Source of the DNA: Tamarix chinensis
Taxonomy: Eukaryota; Streptophyta; Magnoliopsida; Caryophyllales; Tamaricaceae
Direction: 5' to 3'
DNA: 64,000 bases
Assembly (NCBI GenBank): GCA_030549775.1
Contig: CM060173.1
Coordinates: 69,398,867 to 69,462,866, forward strand
Position numbers and translations under genes: made by a program. Shown here piece after piece: positions 10,739 to 22,768 of the stretch. The first letter of the stretch is position 1. The number at the start of each line of letters is the position of its first letter. The notes under the pieces are model-generated. The model was not told where the DNA came from and did no database searches. It saw only the letters and a list, made by a program, of their open reading frames with translations.

Positions 10739-11340
10739 CTATTATTGCTATTATAAACATAAAAATTATAATATATATTATTATAATGATAGTTATAAAA
10801 ATTATATTTGTATTATTAATATTAGTAATAATGATTATTATATTTTGAAATATGATAATAATAACTATAATTGTTATAATTAACATGATAATAATTATTA
10901 TTATAATATTCATAAAAATCATTATAATTATGTATGTAATAATATTTATAATTATATTTATAACAATAAATATAATAATAAATACTATAATAAGCATAAC
11001 ACTAATGATTAATCACAAAATATAATTTTTATTATTATATTAAATTAATAACAATTAATGTTAATATAAATTCTAAATTGAATGTACCTAACCTAAAACT
11101 TATCTACCCTAGAGCCTGTAGATGCAAATCAAATTAGAACTCAACAAAATTTAATAAGTTATATTTGCATCCAACCTAATATTTTCATGACTCAAAATAT
11201 TTCAACCTAAATCGCTGTTACTTGAATTGGACCTAAACCGAAAAGACACTCAAACCAAATATAAATTTGATCCAAATCCAATCTGTTTGATACATCTAAC
11301 CTCACTACCTATTGTACATGATATCTATAACAAGTCTCTT
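10178..11340. other. AT-rich intergenic DNA with (TTA)n microsatellite
   Basis: No gene is visible. A long, slightly interrupted (TTA)n array spans about 10655-10739. The poly-Asn open frame across it is only the array translated. The flanks are simple-sequence DNA rich in ATAAT and TTATA. Confidence 0.6.
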
Positions 11341-13316
11341 AAATTAACTACCTTTTAGGATGAGACAACTCCTAGTTGCATTATCTCTTATACCAACACT
11401 GCATCAATGTTATTCAATAGTTGATATCTTATTATTTTTGGTAAAATGGACAGTTTCATTAATATTCAAAAGTTGTCATAATACATCAATCATTGCACAG
11501 TGGGTATGTATTCCCAATGTCTATTGCATACATTTACGTTGTTGTCTAATTATACAAATATATAATTTTGTAAAAATGGAGTTTTCTTGCAAACAATATG
11601 TAGACAAATTTTTCCATCCAATTACATCAGTTATTGCTCTTAAATTAATCATTTAATATAGCTATTTGGTTACTGCAATTTATTAATGTAATCATAAACC
11701 CTTATTTATACACCGAGCAACACTTATTAAATTACCTTGACTAAATATGGGTGTAATAAATTTATTTTACTTAATATTTATTTATTAATAGTTAATGATG
11801 GTAATTTGCTTTAGAGGTGTGTCTATTAAACTACTAAAGTAGATTCACAAGCTGTATGATTTACAATGTAGCGAGCTAATAATAAATGAGGTGTTGCTTA
11901 ATGAATTTTCAATAATTCATGATCAATCAAATGTTATCATCCTTCAATTCTTAATTTTTCTTTTTCATGGTATATTAATGAATAGTATACATTAATATTC
12001 AATAAGAGTATAATATAAATTGCATTACATCATAAAACAAATCATTAACTGCATAAAGTATTTAGCCAGATAGTTAATTTGCGGCCTCTTTGGATACATA
12101 ATATAGTTAAATGGTATCTCTTCATATATCTAGTTATATATTCATCGAAATCAAACCGTAGTAATATTGACATTCATTTGATTTTCATCTTCAAGTCATT
12201 GATAGTAAATAACTAATTACTAAAAAGAAAAATAGAAGAATGAATTAAAAAAATTAATAAATAAATAGAAAAAGCATGTTTGAATTCTTTCCAAATATAT
12301 ATAGGTGTGGGTAATATTTATCCTATACTAATTTTTCTACATTCAAAATTTTAATGGTTGCAAGTCTATTGTGGACTGTATATTCAAGACATATTGTCAT
12401 TTATTTCACCATCTCAATCGGGCAAAAAATTCCAAAGCATCTATTCCTAATCTTATATACTACAATGATTGATGTTATAAAAAATTGACTTAACAATTTA
12501 TGGTGAAAATAAATTGTATTTTCTTTTAGATAATTGTCACGAAGGGAAGAAAGATATTGAATAGTTCTATCATAATAATCTTCAGTGAAGTTTATTGTCT
12601 AAGTGTCTTAATAGACATAGGATCATGGTGTACTTGGTCATTTAGTTGTAGACACTGTTATCACAAGTATTATTTTCCAACATTTTTTTTATCCAACATA
12701 ATTTGAAGTAAATTGTTAATGTCATCATTAAACTATGCCAAACCTCACAACTTTTAAGCCTTGCAAATTACATTAGTTTCATATTTAGTATAATGCCAAA
12801 ATAGATATTGAAGTTCATGAGATTAATAGTAGTAAAGGTTAGAGAAACTTAGATATTGTCATCAATTATATATAGTGATAATAATATACACTAACTACGA
12901 TCAAATAGTGGATAGAAAATACTATCCAAAAGAGGAAGATTATAGTTTTTCTTCCAACCTTACTACTCTAAGACAACATGATGGCAATAAATAAAAGTAA
13001 CGGTCAATCATTTTTCGATGTCAGTGTTTTGTTGTAGAAATTTATCTTCAGTCATGATCAACTATATGAGGGTTATGTCTCATAATTGATTGAAAAAATT
13101 AATATGTAATGATCAACTCATATATAAGAAAGTATTTAATAACATGTAAAAATTATTTTTCCTAATATAATTTTTGCATATGTATTTACATTCTCTCCCA
13201 TTTGTTATTAATTATGAAATTTTCCCTCATGTTTGCTTTTAGCTATTTAGCTCTTAATTTTAAGTTTACACCATTTATTTGGTTATGGTTTGTGCATCAA
13301 ATGGGAGGACTAGGAG
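11341..13316. other. AT-rich DNA, no recognisable gene
   Basis: I see only short frames full of stops. It lies just upstream of a Helitron helicase remnant on the same strand and may hold older decayed helicase sequence, but I could not align it by eye. Confidence 0.4.
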
Positions 13317-13785
13317 GTGTGCTAAATCATACATTGTATTTGAAGGTTGGTACTTCTGTAGTGTTGATTCGAAATATTGATTACAAATCTGACTTATGCA
13401 ATGGTACATGATTGATTATCACTCGACTTAAAAATCATGTTCTTGAAGCTAAAACACTTGATGGGAGCATATCTAGTGATAATATTTTGATTCCAATGCT
13501 ATCTCTTGCATCATTTGACTCAAGAATGCTATTCAAATCCAATCGTAGATAGTTCCCTCTCATTATGTCATATGCAATGAAAATAAATAAAATTTAGGGT
13601 CAATCAATACCTTATATTGGGATACTATTAAAAAAATAGTCTTTATCTATAGTTAGTTGTATGTTGCAATATTCAGGGTTACACATTGTAATGAATTCAA
13701 AATTTTGATAGGTGATAACGATGGGAACAAAATTACAACCACAACAAATGTTGTCTTCAGGGAATTGTTCCAAAATATCTAGCTA
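13317..13785 (+). pseudogene. Helitron PIF1-type helicase, C-terminal remnant
   Basis: Read across frames, the plus strand shows the end of a PIF1-like helicase: LKVGTSVVLIRNIDYKSDLCNGT, then the TRL(K)NHVLEAKTLDG, FKSNRRQFPL and SYAMKINK motifs, a YVAIFRV-like box and a final NVVFRELFQNI. This order is typical of plant Helitron Rep/helicase proteins, which unwind and transfer a single strand during rolling-circle transposition. There are at least three stops or shifts, and the Rep domain and upstream helicase motifs are missing or unrecognisable. No Helitron 3' hairpin plus CTRR end was found. Confidence 0.72.
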
Positions 13786-14432
13786 AATTATGTATTTTCT
13801 TCTCTAGTCATTTGCTACACATATTTTGTAATTTTTATTTCTATATATAGTGCATTATTTTGTTATTTCATCATTTAACCAATATTTTATCCTTTATAAT
13901 GATCATAGTGTCTTTTCATAATTTCATTACTTCCTATATTATTTTTCATAGTTACTATTCTAAAATTCATTATCATAATATGTTAGACTTTACATGTGTA
14001 TCACTTATAATTCATTGCATTACATGGGATAGTGATACTGGTAAGAAGACAAGACGAACCATCGTGTCATAGCATGAGGCGCATCAAATGACCAAATAAT
14101 TCGAACTCCTCAACAATGTCTTTTTTTTCTTTTTATCTAACTATTGTAATTGAAATCCTATTTTGGTTCTATAACCCTTTACCTTAGGTTGAGAATAACT
14201 TCATTTCTATAATTATGGGTTGATTGTGTGAGTAACTAGAGATAAATTGAAGGGATAAGGTTTCAAGTTGTGGAATTTCCAAATGCAGAATGATAAAAGG
14301 AACCTCATATAGAGATTTAACTTTGTGTGATTCAAATCTATACTTTAGGAAAGGTATGATGAGTGAGAAAGGAAACTCGGAGAAATATTTGACTAAGTGT
14401 GATTCAAATCCATACATAATAAGGAAAAAGTG
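13786..14432. other. AT-rich DNA after the Helitron remnant
   Basis: Nothing recognised. The stretch ends at the 10-bp target duplication of the SINE. Confidence 0.4.
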
Positions 14433-14442
14433 TTTAATTGAT

Positions 14443-14612
14443 CTCTCTCTCTCTCTTCTTTTTTTTTTTAGCTTATATTGGGGTTGTACACCTAGGGGAG
14501 GGAAATTCTTAAACAAATGTAGATGGAGCCTTAGATGCAACAACTAAAAAATCAAGCTTGAATAATACGGAAGAAGCTAAGGCCTCAACCACTAGACCAT
14601 AATCAAGCCTTA
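14443..14612 (-). mobile_element. tRNA-derived SINE with 10-bp target duplication
   Basis: A 170-bp segment is flanked by perfect direct repeats tttaattgat (14433-14442 and 14613-14622). On the minus strand it begins TAAGGCTTGATTATGG, has a good pol III A box (TGGTCTAGTGGTTGAGG), a poorly preserved B-box region, and ends in an A-rich then (GA)n tail. Short length, A box near the start, simple tail and a long TSD together fit a SINE mobilised by LINE machinery. Confidence 0.7.
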
Positions 14613-14622
14613 TTTAATTGAT

Positions 14623-14976
14623 TTTTTGATTCATAACCCCATGAAAGGAAGATTAAGCTTTATTTGAAGTAATATATGGGTCATTCTACAAGGAGGTGCA
14701 TAGGAATAAGTAAATTAAGAATAATTTTAATATATGTGTGTGTATTTATTTTTAATAGTTTAAAATAATTAGCTTTAAAACTATGTAAAAATGATGATCC
14801 TTGATTAAATATTAATAGTGTAAATGAAATAATAGTGCAAGATCCTTTGAGAATTCCTAATGCTGACATGTATAAGTCATGTAATTCTATATGTTATAAC
14901 TTTACATTGCCATTTATTAACACCTTCTCCATGTTGAAAATGAATAACTTAGTTACCTTTTTATTGTTGTTGTTAG
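14623..14976. other. AT-rich DNA upstream of a CACTA TNPA-like gene
   Basis: No coding sequence seen. It ends in a T-rich tract and AG (14976) that looks like the acceptor of the first recognisable exon downstream. Confidence 0.4.
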
Positions 14977-17421
14977 GCAAACAACACAGTCCTAAGAATA
15001 TCTAGTCCAACAATGTGCCATCTGTAAAAGTCAATGATGGTTCACAAACTGAGCATGCAATTTCAAGTGGCTATAACACCAAAAATAGACGAAGATTTCA
15101 AGGTACAATGCCTAGAAATAAAAAGGGTAGTGGATGTAATAAGATTAAAGTGTTAAAGAAGGCAGAGTATATGGATGTTAATGAAAATCTTTAACCAATT
15201 AGTGATTCAGCTAGGAAATTGTCAATGCTTATAGGTTGCTAAGCACGAGATCCTAGGCGGTTACCACTTGATTATTGGGAACAAAGAAAGATGGATAGGA
15301 CATATCTAGATTCAATTTTGGAGGAAGTAAAGGTAAATTATCACAATATTTACTTTATCAACTTTCTTATTTTTGTTATATATATTATATAGCTTTTGTT
15401 TTCTATTTCATTTTCTCCCTTTATAGATCTCTTATTAATTTCCTAAAAATCAAGAACCATATAAGTGGGCATTAGGTAAAATCCATGAAGCTTGGAGAGC
15501 TCATAAATCTTAGTTGAAGGTGGTTTATTTTGATGGAAAAACATGCAATCAAGCAATACATTCTAGGCCAAAGGAAATACTCGAGACCATGCGGTTAGAG
15601 ATAGTGAAGTTTTGGGAATCTTCGAAAGGTAAGGTAGTGATTCCTCATTTAATTATTTAAAAAAAAAGAGGCTATTATTATGATATTTTTATTAGTTTAT
15701 TTTTTATACTAATATTTTTTCTCATATTGCTTAGGAAATAAGTTAAAGAGGGATTCACAATCGTACAAAGTAAAAAATGTGTTCATATGCTAGTTCAAAG
15801 AGCTTTGCACACACATTTGAGCATAAGAAAAGGTAGGCATATGATTAATTCATCTAGGGAATACCAAATTTATTTTACCTAGTATACTTGATATACAATT
15901 TCATATATGTGTTTTGATTAGGAAAAAATGGGGAAAGAACCCGATGAACTGAAAATATGGTTGAAAACTCATGAACCGTAAAAGGATTCTAAGCTTAATG
16001 ATGCTTCTGCTGCAACAAGAGTATATTTTCAATATATATGAATTTTAGGGTTATATATATATATATATATATATGCAAATCTACCTCATCTACTACCCAT
16101 TAATAACATTAATTTATACTTTGCAGAAAGCGATTACAGATGAGATGACTATACTTCTAGAAGGATCTGATGCTAATGCTCAACATGAAATATTCAAAAA
16201 GAGGGTGGGAGAAGATAGGATTGGATATGCACAAACCTTTGGTTTTGGTATAAAGTTCCACAATCCCACAAAAAAATATGTGCTTTTGAGGAGGAGTGAG
16301 CTAAAAGGATGAAATCTGAGTCTAGAGTTGAGAGGTTGAAAAAGGATCTCCTTGAGACTAAAGACGAAGTATGATATCTAATTGGTATAATGCATACATT
16401 ATTGGAGAATCAAGTAAGTTCGTCACTAAATGTTGATAACTTTTTTACATTTCTTACGCAACACATTAATTTTTGGTACACCTTTTTTCTACCACTCAAA
16501 TAGTGTAAAAATGAATAATAAAGAAAATTAGGGTTCACATAGTGATTAGTTTGGGTAGCTATGGTATGGTTTCACTACACCAATGCTTAAAAGATAAAAA
16601 TTATGTGTTGTTATTAACTTTTTTTTCATTTTGAGTAAAAGTATTATATATAGGTACTAGTAATTGCAATACCAACTAGGCATACCTAGATTAGAGCAAA
16701 AATAATAATTATATTAAATTTATAAAATAGGGTAGAAAAAAGCCCCTTTTATCACAAACAAGCTAAATAAATTTGTATCACCAACCATAACTACCATAAT
16801 CAGTAGCCATTGGCTATTGATACAAAAAGTTAGATAACCAACCATCAATTTATATGTTTAATGTTACCTTAGAAATAAAATAATGACACAAACATGTCTT
16901 ACCACTCCCTTACATTCCATGATCGGAATATCAATTGAGTTGAAAGCTTGGCCTTAACTTTCTCATCTATTATTTATGAATTTGCTATAATTATAGTTGA
17001 GAAGATGTATATATATTATTAACATAATAACTAAGAATAAAGTGTATGATACAATCAACTTTTCATATTATTGGTATAGGTATTAAGACTTGACTAGCTA
17101 AAATATGTTGCATTTGTATCAAACATTCAAACATATCGTACATGATTTCACTCATGAATATATTATGTGGCTCTCTAAATTACTGGTTTCACCTTCTCTA
17201 TCTCCAACTATATAAAATATATTTTTAAGGTAATATATTATTTTTGGAAAGCTTTAAAATACCCTCATTGTCTAGCTTTTTTATATGAATTTAGATTAAT
17301 ATGATTAAGTTAAATGCATATATATTTTTAGGGAAAACATATTGATGATTATTATCAAATGGAGGATGATAAGAATGAAAAGGATGAAACTGAAGATGAG
17401 TATGAAGAAGATGATATTTGA
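14977..17421 (+). pseudogene. CACTA TNPA-like (Transposase_24) gene, decayed
   Basis: Six exon-like blocks with GT-AG borders can be followed: 14977-15332, 15427-15628, 15735-15832, 15922-16020, 16127-16368 and 17332-17421. They show the plant CACTA regulator pattern: a basic N-terminus, SDSARKLSMLIG then ARDPRRLPLDYW, WALGKIHEAWRAHK, RPKEILETMRLE, a SFAHTFEHKKR-like piece, DEMTILLEGSDANAQHEIF, RIGYAQTFGFGIKF, a coiled-coil tail and an acidic end. In En/Spm such proteins bind subterminal repeats. Several in-frame stops and one shift show it is dead. No TNP2 transposase accompanies it, unlike the intact CACTA at 24993-35609. Confidence 0.75.
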
Positions 17422-17439
17422 TGCATTTACAAATATGCT

Positions 17440-17650
17440 TTTGTGAGTCAGCTTATGAAGATAATTGATGCTTTTGTTTGTTAGCTTATGAAGATGATCG
17501 ACAATTGTATATCAAATTATAAAGATGCTTAGTGTTTTTGTATATATGTCAGCCAACGAAGATGCTCGGTGCTTTTACTTGTCAGTTTACGAAGATGCTC
17601 GATGCTTTTGTATGATAGTGTATGAAGATGTTTTTGTATAATAGCTCTTG
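17440..17650 (+). repeat. degenerate short tandem repeat downstream of the TNPA-like pseudogene
   Basis: About five copies of a GAAGATG..CGATGCTTTTGT-like unit alternate with TTAGCTTATG-like spacers. Arrays like this are common as binding sites in CACTA subterminal regions. Confidence 0.5.
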
Positions 17651-17882
17651 TTACAAGTTATATATATAGTATTATACTTATAGGACTGTTATAGCTTTAG
17701 GAGCTAAACAACTAACTATTTTGTACTATACACAATGATAATTATTTATGGTTTAGTTAATTTTATATTAGGATACATTGTTACTATATATGAATAAATT
17801 GTTGCTATAGGTGGATATTGTGGTAACATCTAATATCAATAAATCTTATACGTTGCGGTAAAGGTTTTACCAACAGATATAA

Positions 17883-17936
<54 letters not shown>
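17883..17936. repeat. (TA)n microsatellite
   Basis: An uninterrupted run of about 26 TA units. Confidence 0.95.
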
Positions 17937-17939
17937 TTA

Positions 17940-18428
17940 AAATATGTATAACTAACAATATATATGTATAACTAACAATATATATGTTGGAAATAGTTTT
18001 TAGTAATAGATAAAATATTTTGTTTAATAATTTTAGTCATAGGTATGATTGTGTGATCAATTCCTTTTATCACAGATATAATTTTGTGGATAATAATTTT
18101 AGTGATAGATATTATTTTGTGGATAATAGTTTTAGTTACATATATTGTTTTGTGGGTAATAATTTTATTCGCATATATTATTTTGTGGTTAATACTTTTA
18201 CATATAGATATACGTGTGGGTATAAGTTTTACTAATAGAAAAATATCTATAGGCATTATCAATTATTCCTAACATATCATACATATCTGTGGGTAAAATT
18301 TTTAAGCACAGAGTTTTTACTTACAGTTTTGTCATAAAAAAATATATTGGTAAAAGCTTTTGCTAATAGAAATATAACCTTTACCAATAGATAAGACCCT
18401 ATTTGTACAAATAAATTATTTTGTAGTA
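17940..18428 (+). repeat. subterminal repeats and probable right end of the decayed CACTA element
   Basis: A roughly 40-bp unit with the core ATTTTGTGG(A/G)TAATA..TTTTAG recurs about six times, followed by short palindromic GGTAAAAG/CTTTTACC-type motifs. The stretch stops at TTTTGTAGTA (18419-18428), one base from the CACTA right terminus TTTTGTAGTG. No matching left terminus was found, so element limits remain open. Confidence 0.45.
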
Positions 18429-18780
18429 GAGTTGAGCTCGAACTCAAAAAAGTGAGGTTCAATTTATTTTATGGTTTTGGCTCGTATATTCGTCTCGGTT
18501 TGGCTCCTTTGTTTAGTTAAATGAGCCGAGGCCAAGTGAAAGGGTATTTGACTCGATTTAGCCCATTTACAACCCTAGGTACACCCATACTTGTACCCAT
18601 ACTCATAATGATGAGTTCATATTCGGACACATTTTATACCCTTATAATCTTAGTTTTTGGTAGTTTATTTAACTAATATAGGGGAATAATTATTGTTTTA
18701 TGCTTAAGTGGTAAAAATTGTATAAATATTATTATTTGAGCTAAAATGATATAAATTAAGTAAATTTAGAATACAATATT
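18429..18780. other. unassigned AT-rich DNA
   Basis: Nothing firm. A stretch near 18577-18650 (ACCCATACTTGTACCCATAC) resembles the tatccatatcc repeat family seen at 20346 and 52915. Confidence 0.3.
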
Positions 18781-20094
18781 ATTTATTAATATTTATTTAA
18801 TTTTATTTTGCAGGTTTTGTTTTTAAGTAAAAGAAAATAAAAAAAAGATTTGAACCTTCAGACCAACCGCCAAAGGCCGAAGGCCCAAAGGCCCGGAACA
18901 AGAGACCAAACGAAGCCTAACGGCTCAGCTGACTTGGAAAGAAAATGGAAGAGGCCGGGCGAAAAAGGGCTGGACACTCAAGAAGCCGAAGGGCGCAGAA
19001 AAGAGCCTTCACAGGCTCGAGAGAGAAGCAGCGGTAGGCACGGCAAAGCCTTCCATTGGCTCGGACACCGAGAATAGGGTCAACACATGGAAGGAGAGGC
19101 GCACGTCAGGCACTGAAACCAAGACGCAGCAGCCTCTGTCAGCCCTATCAGCCGAAAGGAAAAAGAAAAAGGAAAATAATAACTAAACAGAAATCAAGGG
19201 GCCGAGAAGGAAGAAAATAAAGGAAGAATTTATACCAGTAGAATTTATTTAAGATAAAATTAATTTTTATCTGAATAAATTCTTGATCTTTAATTCAAAA
19301 TTAATTTTGGCTATTTCTTTCTCTTATTTTTAATTTATATTTTAGATATATATTTCTGTGTAATTAATTCTTTAATTATGGCTGGCTGATTATTTATTGT
19401 TAGGGAATGAATTGAAACCCTAGACTATGGTTTAAATTATAATTTTATTTTCTTTGTTTCGTGAGATTGTTTCTTAACTCTATGTTAATTGCTATCGTTT
19501 ATATGTATAATTCTTTCAAGTATAGTTTATTTGGTGCATGCCTTGTTCTGGTTCCTCATAAGTGACAGTATGTAGGATTATTTGCGTGCGAGGTGGCCAT
19601 CTAAATATACTAGAATCTATATGTATAAATTGCAGCTAGGTTAGATAACAATTCACCTAATAGTTTTGTGATTCTAACCGAAGTGGTAAAACGTTTCGAT
19701 ACGTGTGGGTCAAGGAAAGGAAATACAGCTAGACATGCATTTTGTACTAGTCTGGGTACTTAGATTAACAGCCTTCCACTTACACTTAATGCATTAAATC
19801 TAGTTAAATATAGGAGTGGTTTGTTGCTGTTATACTGCTAGTATTTAGTAGGGTTAATATAGGCACGTGGTTGTATTAATTAATTAAGGGAAGTAATATA
19901 AGGTGTATAGACCTGCGTTTGGTGTACAACTTGGTCGATCTCTTTCTCACGATTAAAAGATGACTTAGAAATAAATATTATATTTCGACATAATCTAGTG
20001 GTGGATTTTTATTTCCCTAATATATTTCTCATATCTGCGGTTTCCCATTATTTTCATTATTTTTATTATTAGTTTACTTTATTTTATTTATTCC

Positions 20095-20141
<47 letters not shown>

Positions 20142-20345
20142 ACCCCCATTAGTATTTTTCTTATTTATTTATTTTGTGTTATTTAGGATTTTTATTTTTA
20201 GTTTTAGTTTTATTTTTTCAAGCTAGTTAAATAGAGGTGAGCCCTCTCAATCCCCGGCTAGAACGATACCCTTATTTACCAGTGCTACAATTGACAACAA
20301 GAGGATTTAAATTGCGTACCGGCTATGGTCACACCACATACCTGA
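18781..20345 (+). mobile_element. possible LTR of a Ty3-type or non-autonomous LTR element
   Basis: A GC-rich block (18850-19150) is followed by AT-rich DNA, a (TTA)n run (about 20096-20141), and a segment of the form CCTCTCAATCCCCGGCTAGAACGATACCC...TTTACCAGTGCTAC. This resembles the LTR end of several plant Ty3 lineages, where a conserved gaacgataccct-like run precedes an accgg-type stretch. I found no paired LTR, no target duplication and no protein domain, so the call is tentative. The 75-codon frame in the GC-rich block is rich in R, K, E and G and looks fortuitous. Confidence 0.33.
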
Positions 20346-21690
20346 TAAGAAAATTTGTACCAAAATTCATATCCATATCCCAAATGGATATCTACTGACA
20401 CATCTATATATGTATTCATTGGATATCTCTTATCTGATGGGTAAATCTATTACTCGATGGATACACCCATTTAGAGTTAATCAAATGATAATTTTAACCT
20501 TAATTTATACTATATTTATTTTAAAATTAAGGTTAAAATGGGTACTAATATAGATATGGGTACATATATGGATATCCCATATCCGTATCTGTACTCAAAC
20601 CTAACGGACATTTTTTTTTCTATCATCCATGTCCATATGCATTTAAGTATTTGATGAATAAAACACATTAGGATTCGAGTAAAATCTATCTCATTTACAT
20701 CTCTCGATCTGATCTAACTTGACAAATTCACCAGAAATAATCGGAACCTAACCTGACTCGAACCCGAATTATTTCAACCCAAACTTGACCCAAACCAGTA
20801 AATTAATCCAATACAACCTGAATCTGCAATGACCCAAATCTGACCAATCCAAACCTAAAATTAGGGATGTGCATTGTCGGATATCTGTATCTGAATGGAT
20901 ATTTTTTCTAGATATCCGATCCGACCGGATATTCGATATCCTATATCCAAATCCGCATCCGAATACACCGGATATCGAAAATATCAGATCGGATTTCGAA
21001 TATATTCGATTATTGAAAAAAAAATATCCGATTATTAAATTTACATATATAATCTATAACTAAAAAAATTCTGCATAAACACTTGTTTAATTATTCAGCT
21101 TGCATACAAAAAGATAAAATACATGATTAATCATATCCACAAAAATTAGCGATCAAGATTTGTGAATAATGACGCTCTAGAACCTTGGAACGACCTAAGT
21201 TAAGAGGCTAAAAAAATGTAGGATTTTTTTTTCTAGTTTGGGTGTTTGCGTGTGTGTTGGCCGTGACCTATTTGATTGTTTGTAGAATGTGAATGTTTAT
21301 TTTAGAATTTAGTTTAGTAAATTATTTGTGGACTTATGTACTATAGTAAAAAAAATCCAAACTTGAAGGTTGAAAGAAAAAAAAATCAGAATATAAATTA
21401 AATTATGCCTAAATATAACTGACTTATTCTTAAAATCAGATATTTTTTACGAATCAGATTATGCACTAAAAAATCAGATCGGATATCTAAAATTTCGGAT
21501 CGATTTTTTTAGATATCGGATCGGTTTTTCGAATTTCTATTTTTCTGTATAGCCCTACCTAAAATGACTTGACCTACAAACTGATCTGTAAAAAAAATAA
21601 CATGAAAATAATCCAATCTAAAAATGGTTCGACCTGTTATAACATGACCCACTTGACTTGATGACCACCTATAATAAAGAGGGTTGTTGG
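20346..21690 (-). mobile_element. composite short-repeat element, copy 1 (inverted relative to 52600-53945)
   Basis: The first ~350 bp are built from tatccatatcc and ggatatc motifs. The rest (20690-20861, 21566-21690) is built from gacccaaa/aacccgaa motifs and ends near ACCTATAATAAAG. Read in reverse complement, order and wording match 52600-53945 over long stretches, for example GGTAGATTTTACTCGAA at the join of the two parts. Between them lies an independent hAT-like insertion. No coding capacity is evident. Confidence 0.5.
20862..21557. mobile_element. non-autonomous hAT-like element (696 bp) with 8-bp TSD
   Basis: The segment starts TAGGGATGTGCA and ends TGTATAGCCCTA, an imperfect inverted repeat, and is flanked by perfect 8-bp duplications cctaaaat (20854-20861 and 21558-21565). 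The interior is full of GATATCCGATCCG-type motifs near both ends and has no transposase. An 8-bp TSD with short TIRs fits the hAT superfamily. Confidence 0.78.
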
Positions 21691-21789
21691 TAGTTATATT
21701 TTTGGATTAAATATTTCGGTTGTTAGCACGGGAGACTTGCACCTCAGCTTGGATTTATCATTTCTAAATGCGTATGGGTCCCTGGGAAC

Positions 21790-21821
<32 letters not shown>

Positions 21822-22560
21822 TATGGGTCGTATTTCTAATGAACACCTTTATATGAAATATGCAAATTCTATTGTGAGTTTAACATTTATGCTAGGGAGC
21901 CCAGCTCTCGCTATAAATTTTAGCGGCGACACTCATCCTTTAGTATGATCAAGACACTCACATAGCATTCGAACCAAATATTCTCAAATTGAATATTATA
22001 ATAGTTATGATCTATCTTATACACATAGTTTGATAGGACTCGTCTCAAATAATTTTTAGAAAGATACATGCTCATTCATAATAATAGTAGACATGAGCCG
22101 AGTACAATTAAATAAGCGGACTGCGGTAATAATTGGAGGGTGGGGAGCGGAAAGAGAGACTCTGCACCTTGTTAGATCTAATTTGGTTTGAGGCGTGTAT
22201 GCTTTCCTTTCTCCGCACTTCATTTTCTTTGATAATGACTCCTATTATAAATAGATGATGCTTCCACGGATTGTATCCCAAATCCCAATTTGGTTTGGCA
22301 AAGAAAAAGGAATTTTTGTATCCTTGCGGGTGACAATGAAAGCCCGGATGCCCAATTTTGGAGGTTTAACTTGTACCATGTCTGAATGAAATATTTCATC
22401 CCTGGTAGGCCATCGATATGCGCGGCACATGGATAGACCTTTCGATATATGCGTCCCATGAGCCCCCATTGATAGACCATATCTAAATGTCTTACATCAA
22501 AAAGATAGGCCCTGTCCGTATCTAAATGCCTCTATCGAAACCTAGATGGATTTTAACCTT
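21691..22560. other. unassigned intergenic DNA
   Basis: It contains a (TA)n run (about 21798-21821) and a more GC-balanced stretch at 22120-22540 with no recognisable domain in any frame. Confidence 0.35.
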
Positions 22561-22561
22561 C

Positions 22562-22639
22562 AATTTTTTACGATTATATCATTTGAATAGGTTGGACAAA
22601 ATTCATCATCTATTTAACCTTCAATAATAGTAGGCAAAA

Positions 22640-22700
<61 letters not shown>

Positions 22701-22768
22701 CATAATGACAATCATCTATTTAACATTCAATAATAGTAGCAAAATTCATATATATATATATATATATA
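22562..22768. repeat. local duplication with two (TA)n tracts
   Basis: ATCTATTTAACCTTCAATAATAGTAGG..AAAATTCA followed by (TA)n occurs at about 22608-22696 and again at about 22711-22768, so flank and microsatellite were duplicated together. The first tract is about 55 bp, the second about 20 bp. Confidence 0.8.

Noticed and set aside
10632..10997. 121-codon minus-strand frame rich in Ile and Asn
   Set aside because: It is the (TTA)n microsatellite and AT-rich flank translated; no domain.
17972..18262. 96-codon Ile/Lys-rich minus-strand frame with internal repetition
   Set aside because: Produced by the degenerate CACTA subterminal repeat; periodicity follows the DNA unit and not a protein family.
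17440..18428. Regularly spaced repeats considered as a CRISPR array
   Set aside because: Units are degenerate, without constant repeats and unique spacers, in plant nuclear DNA beside a CACTA gene.
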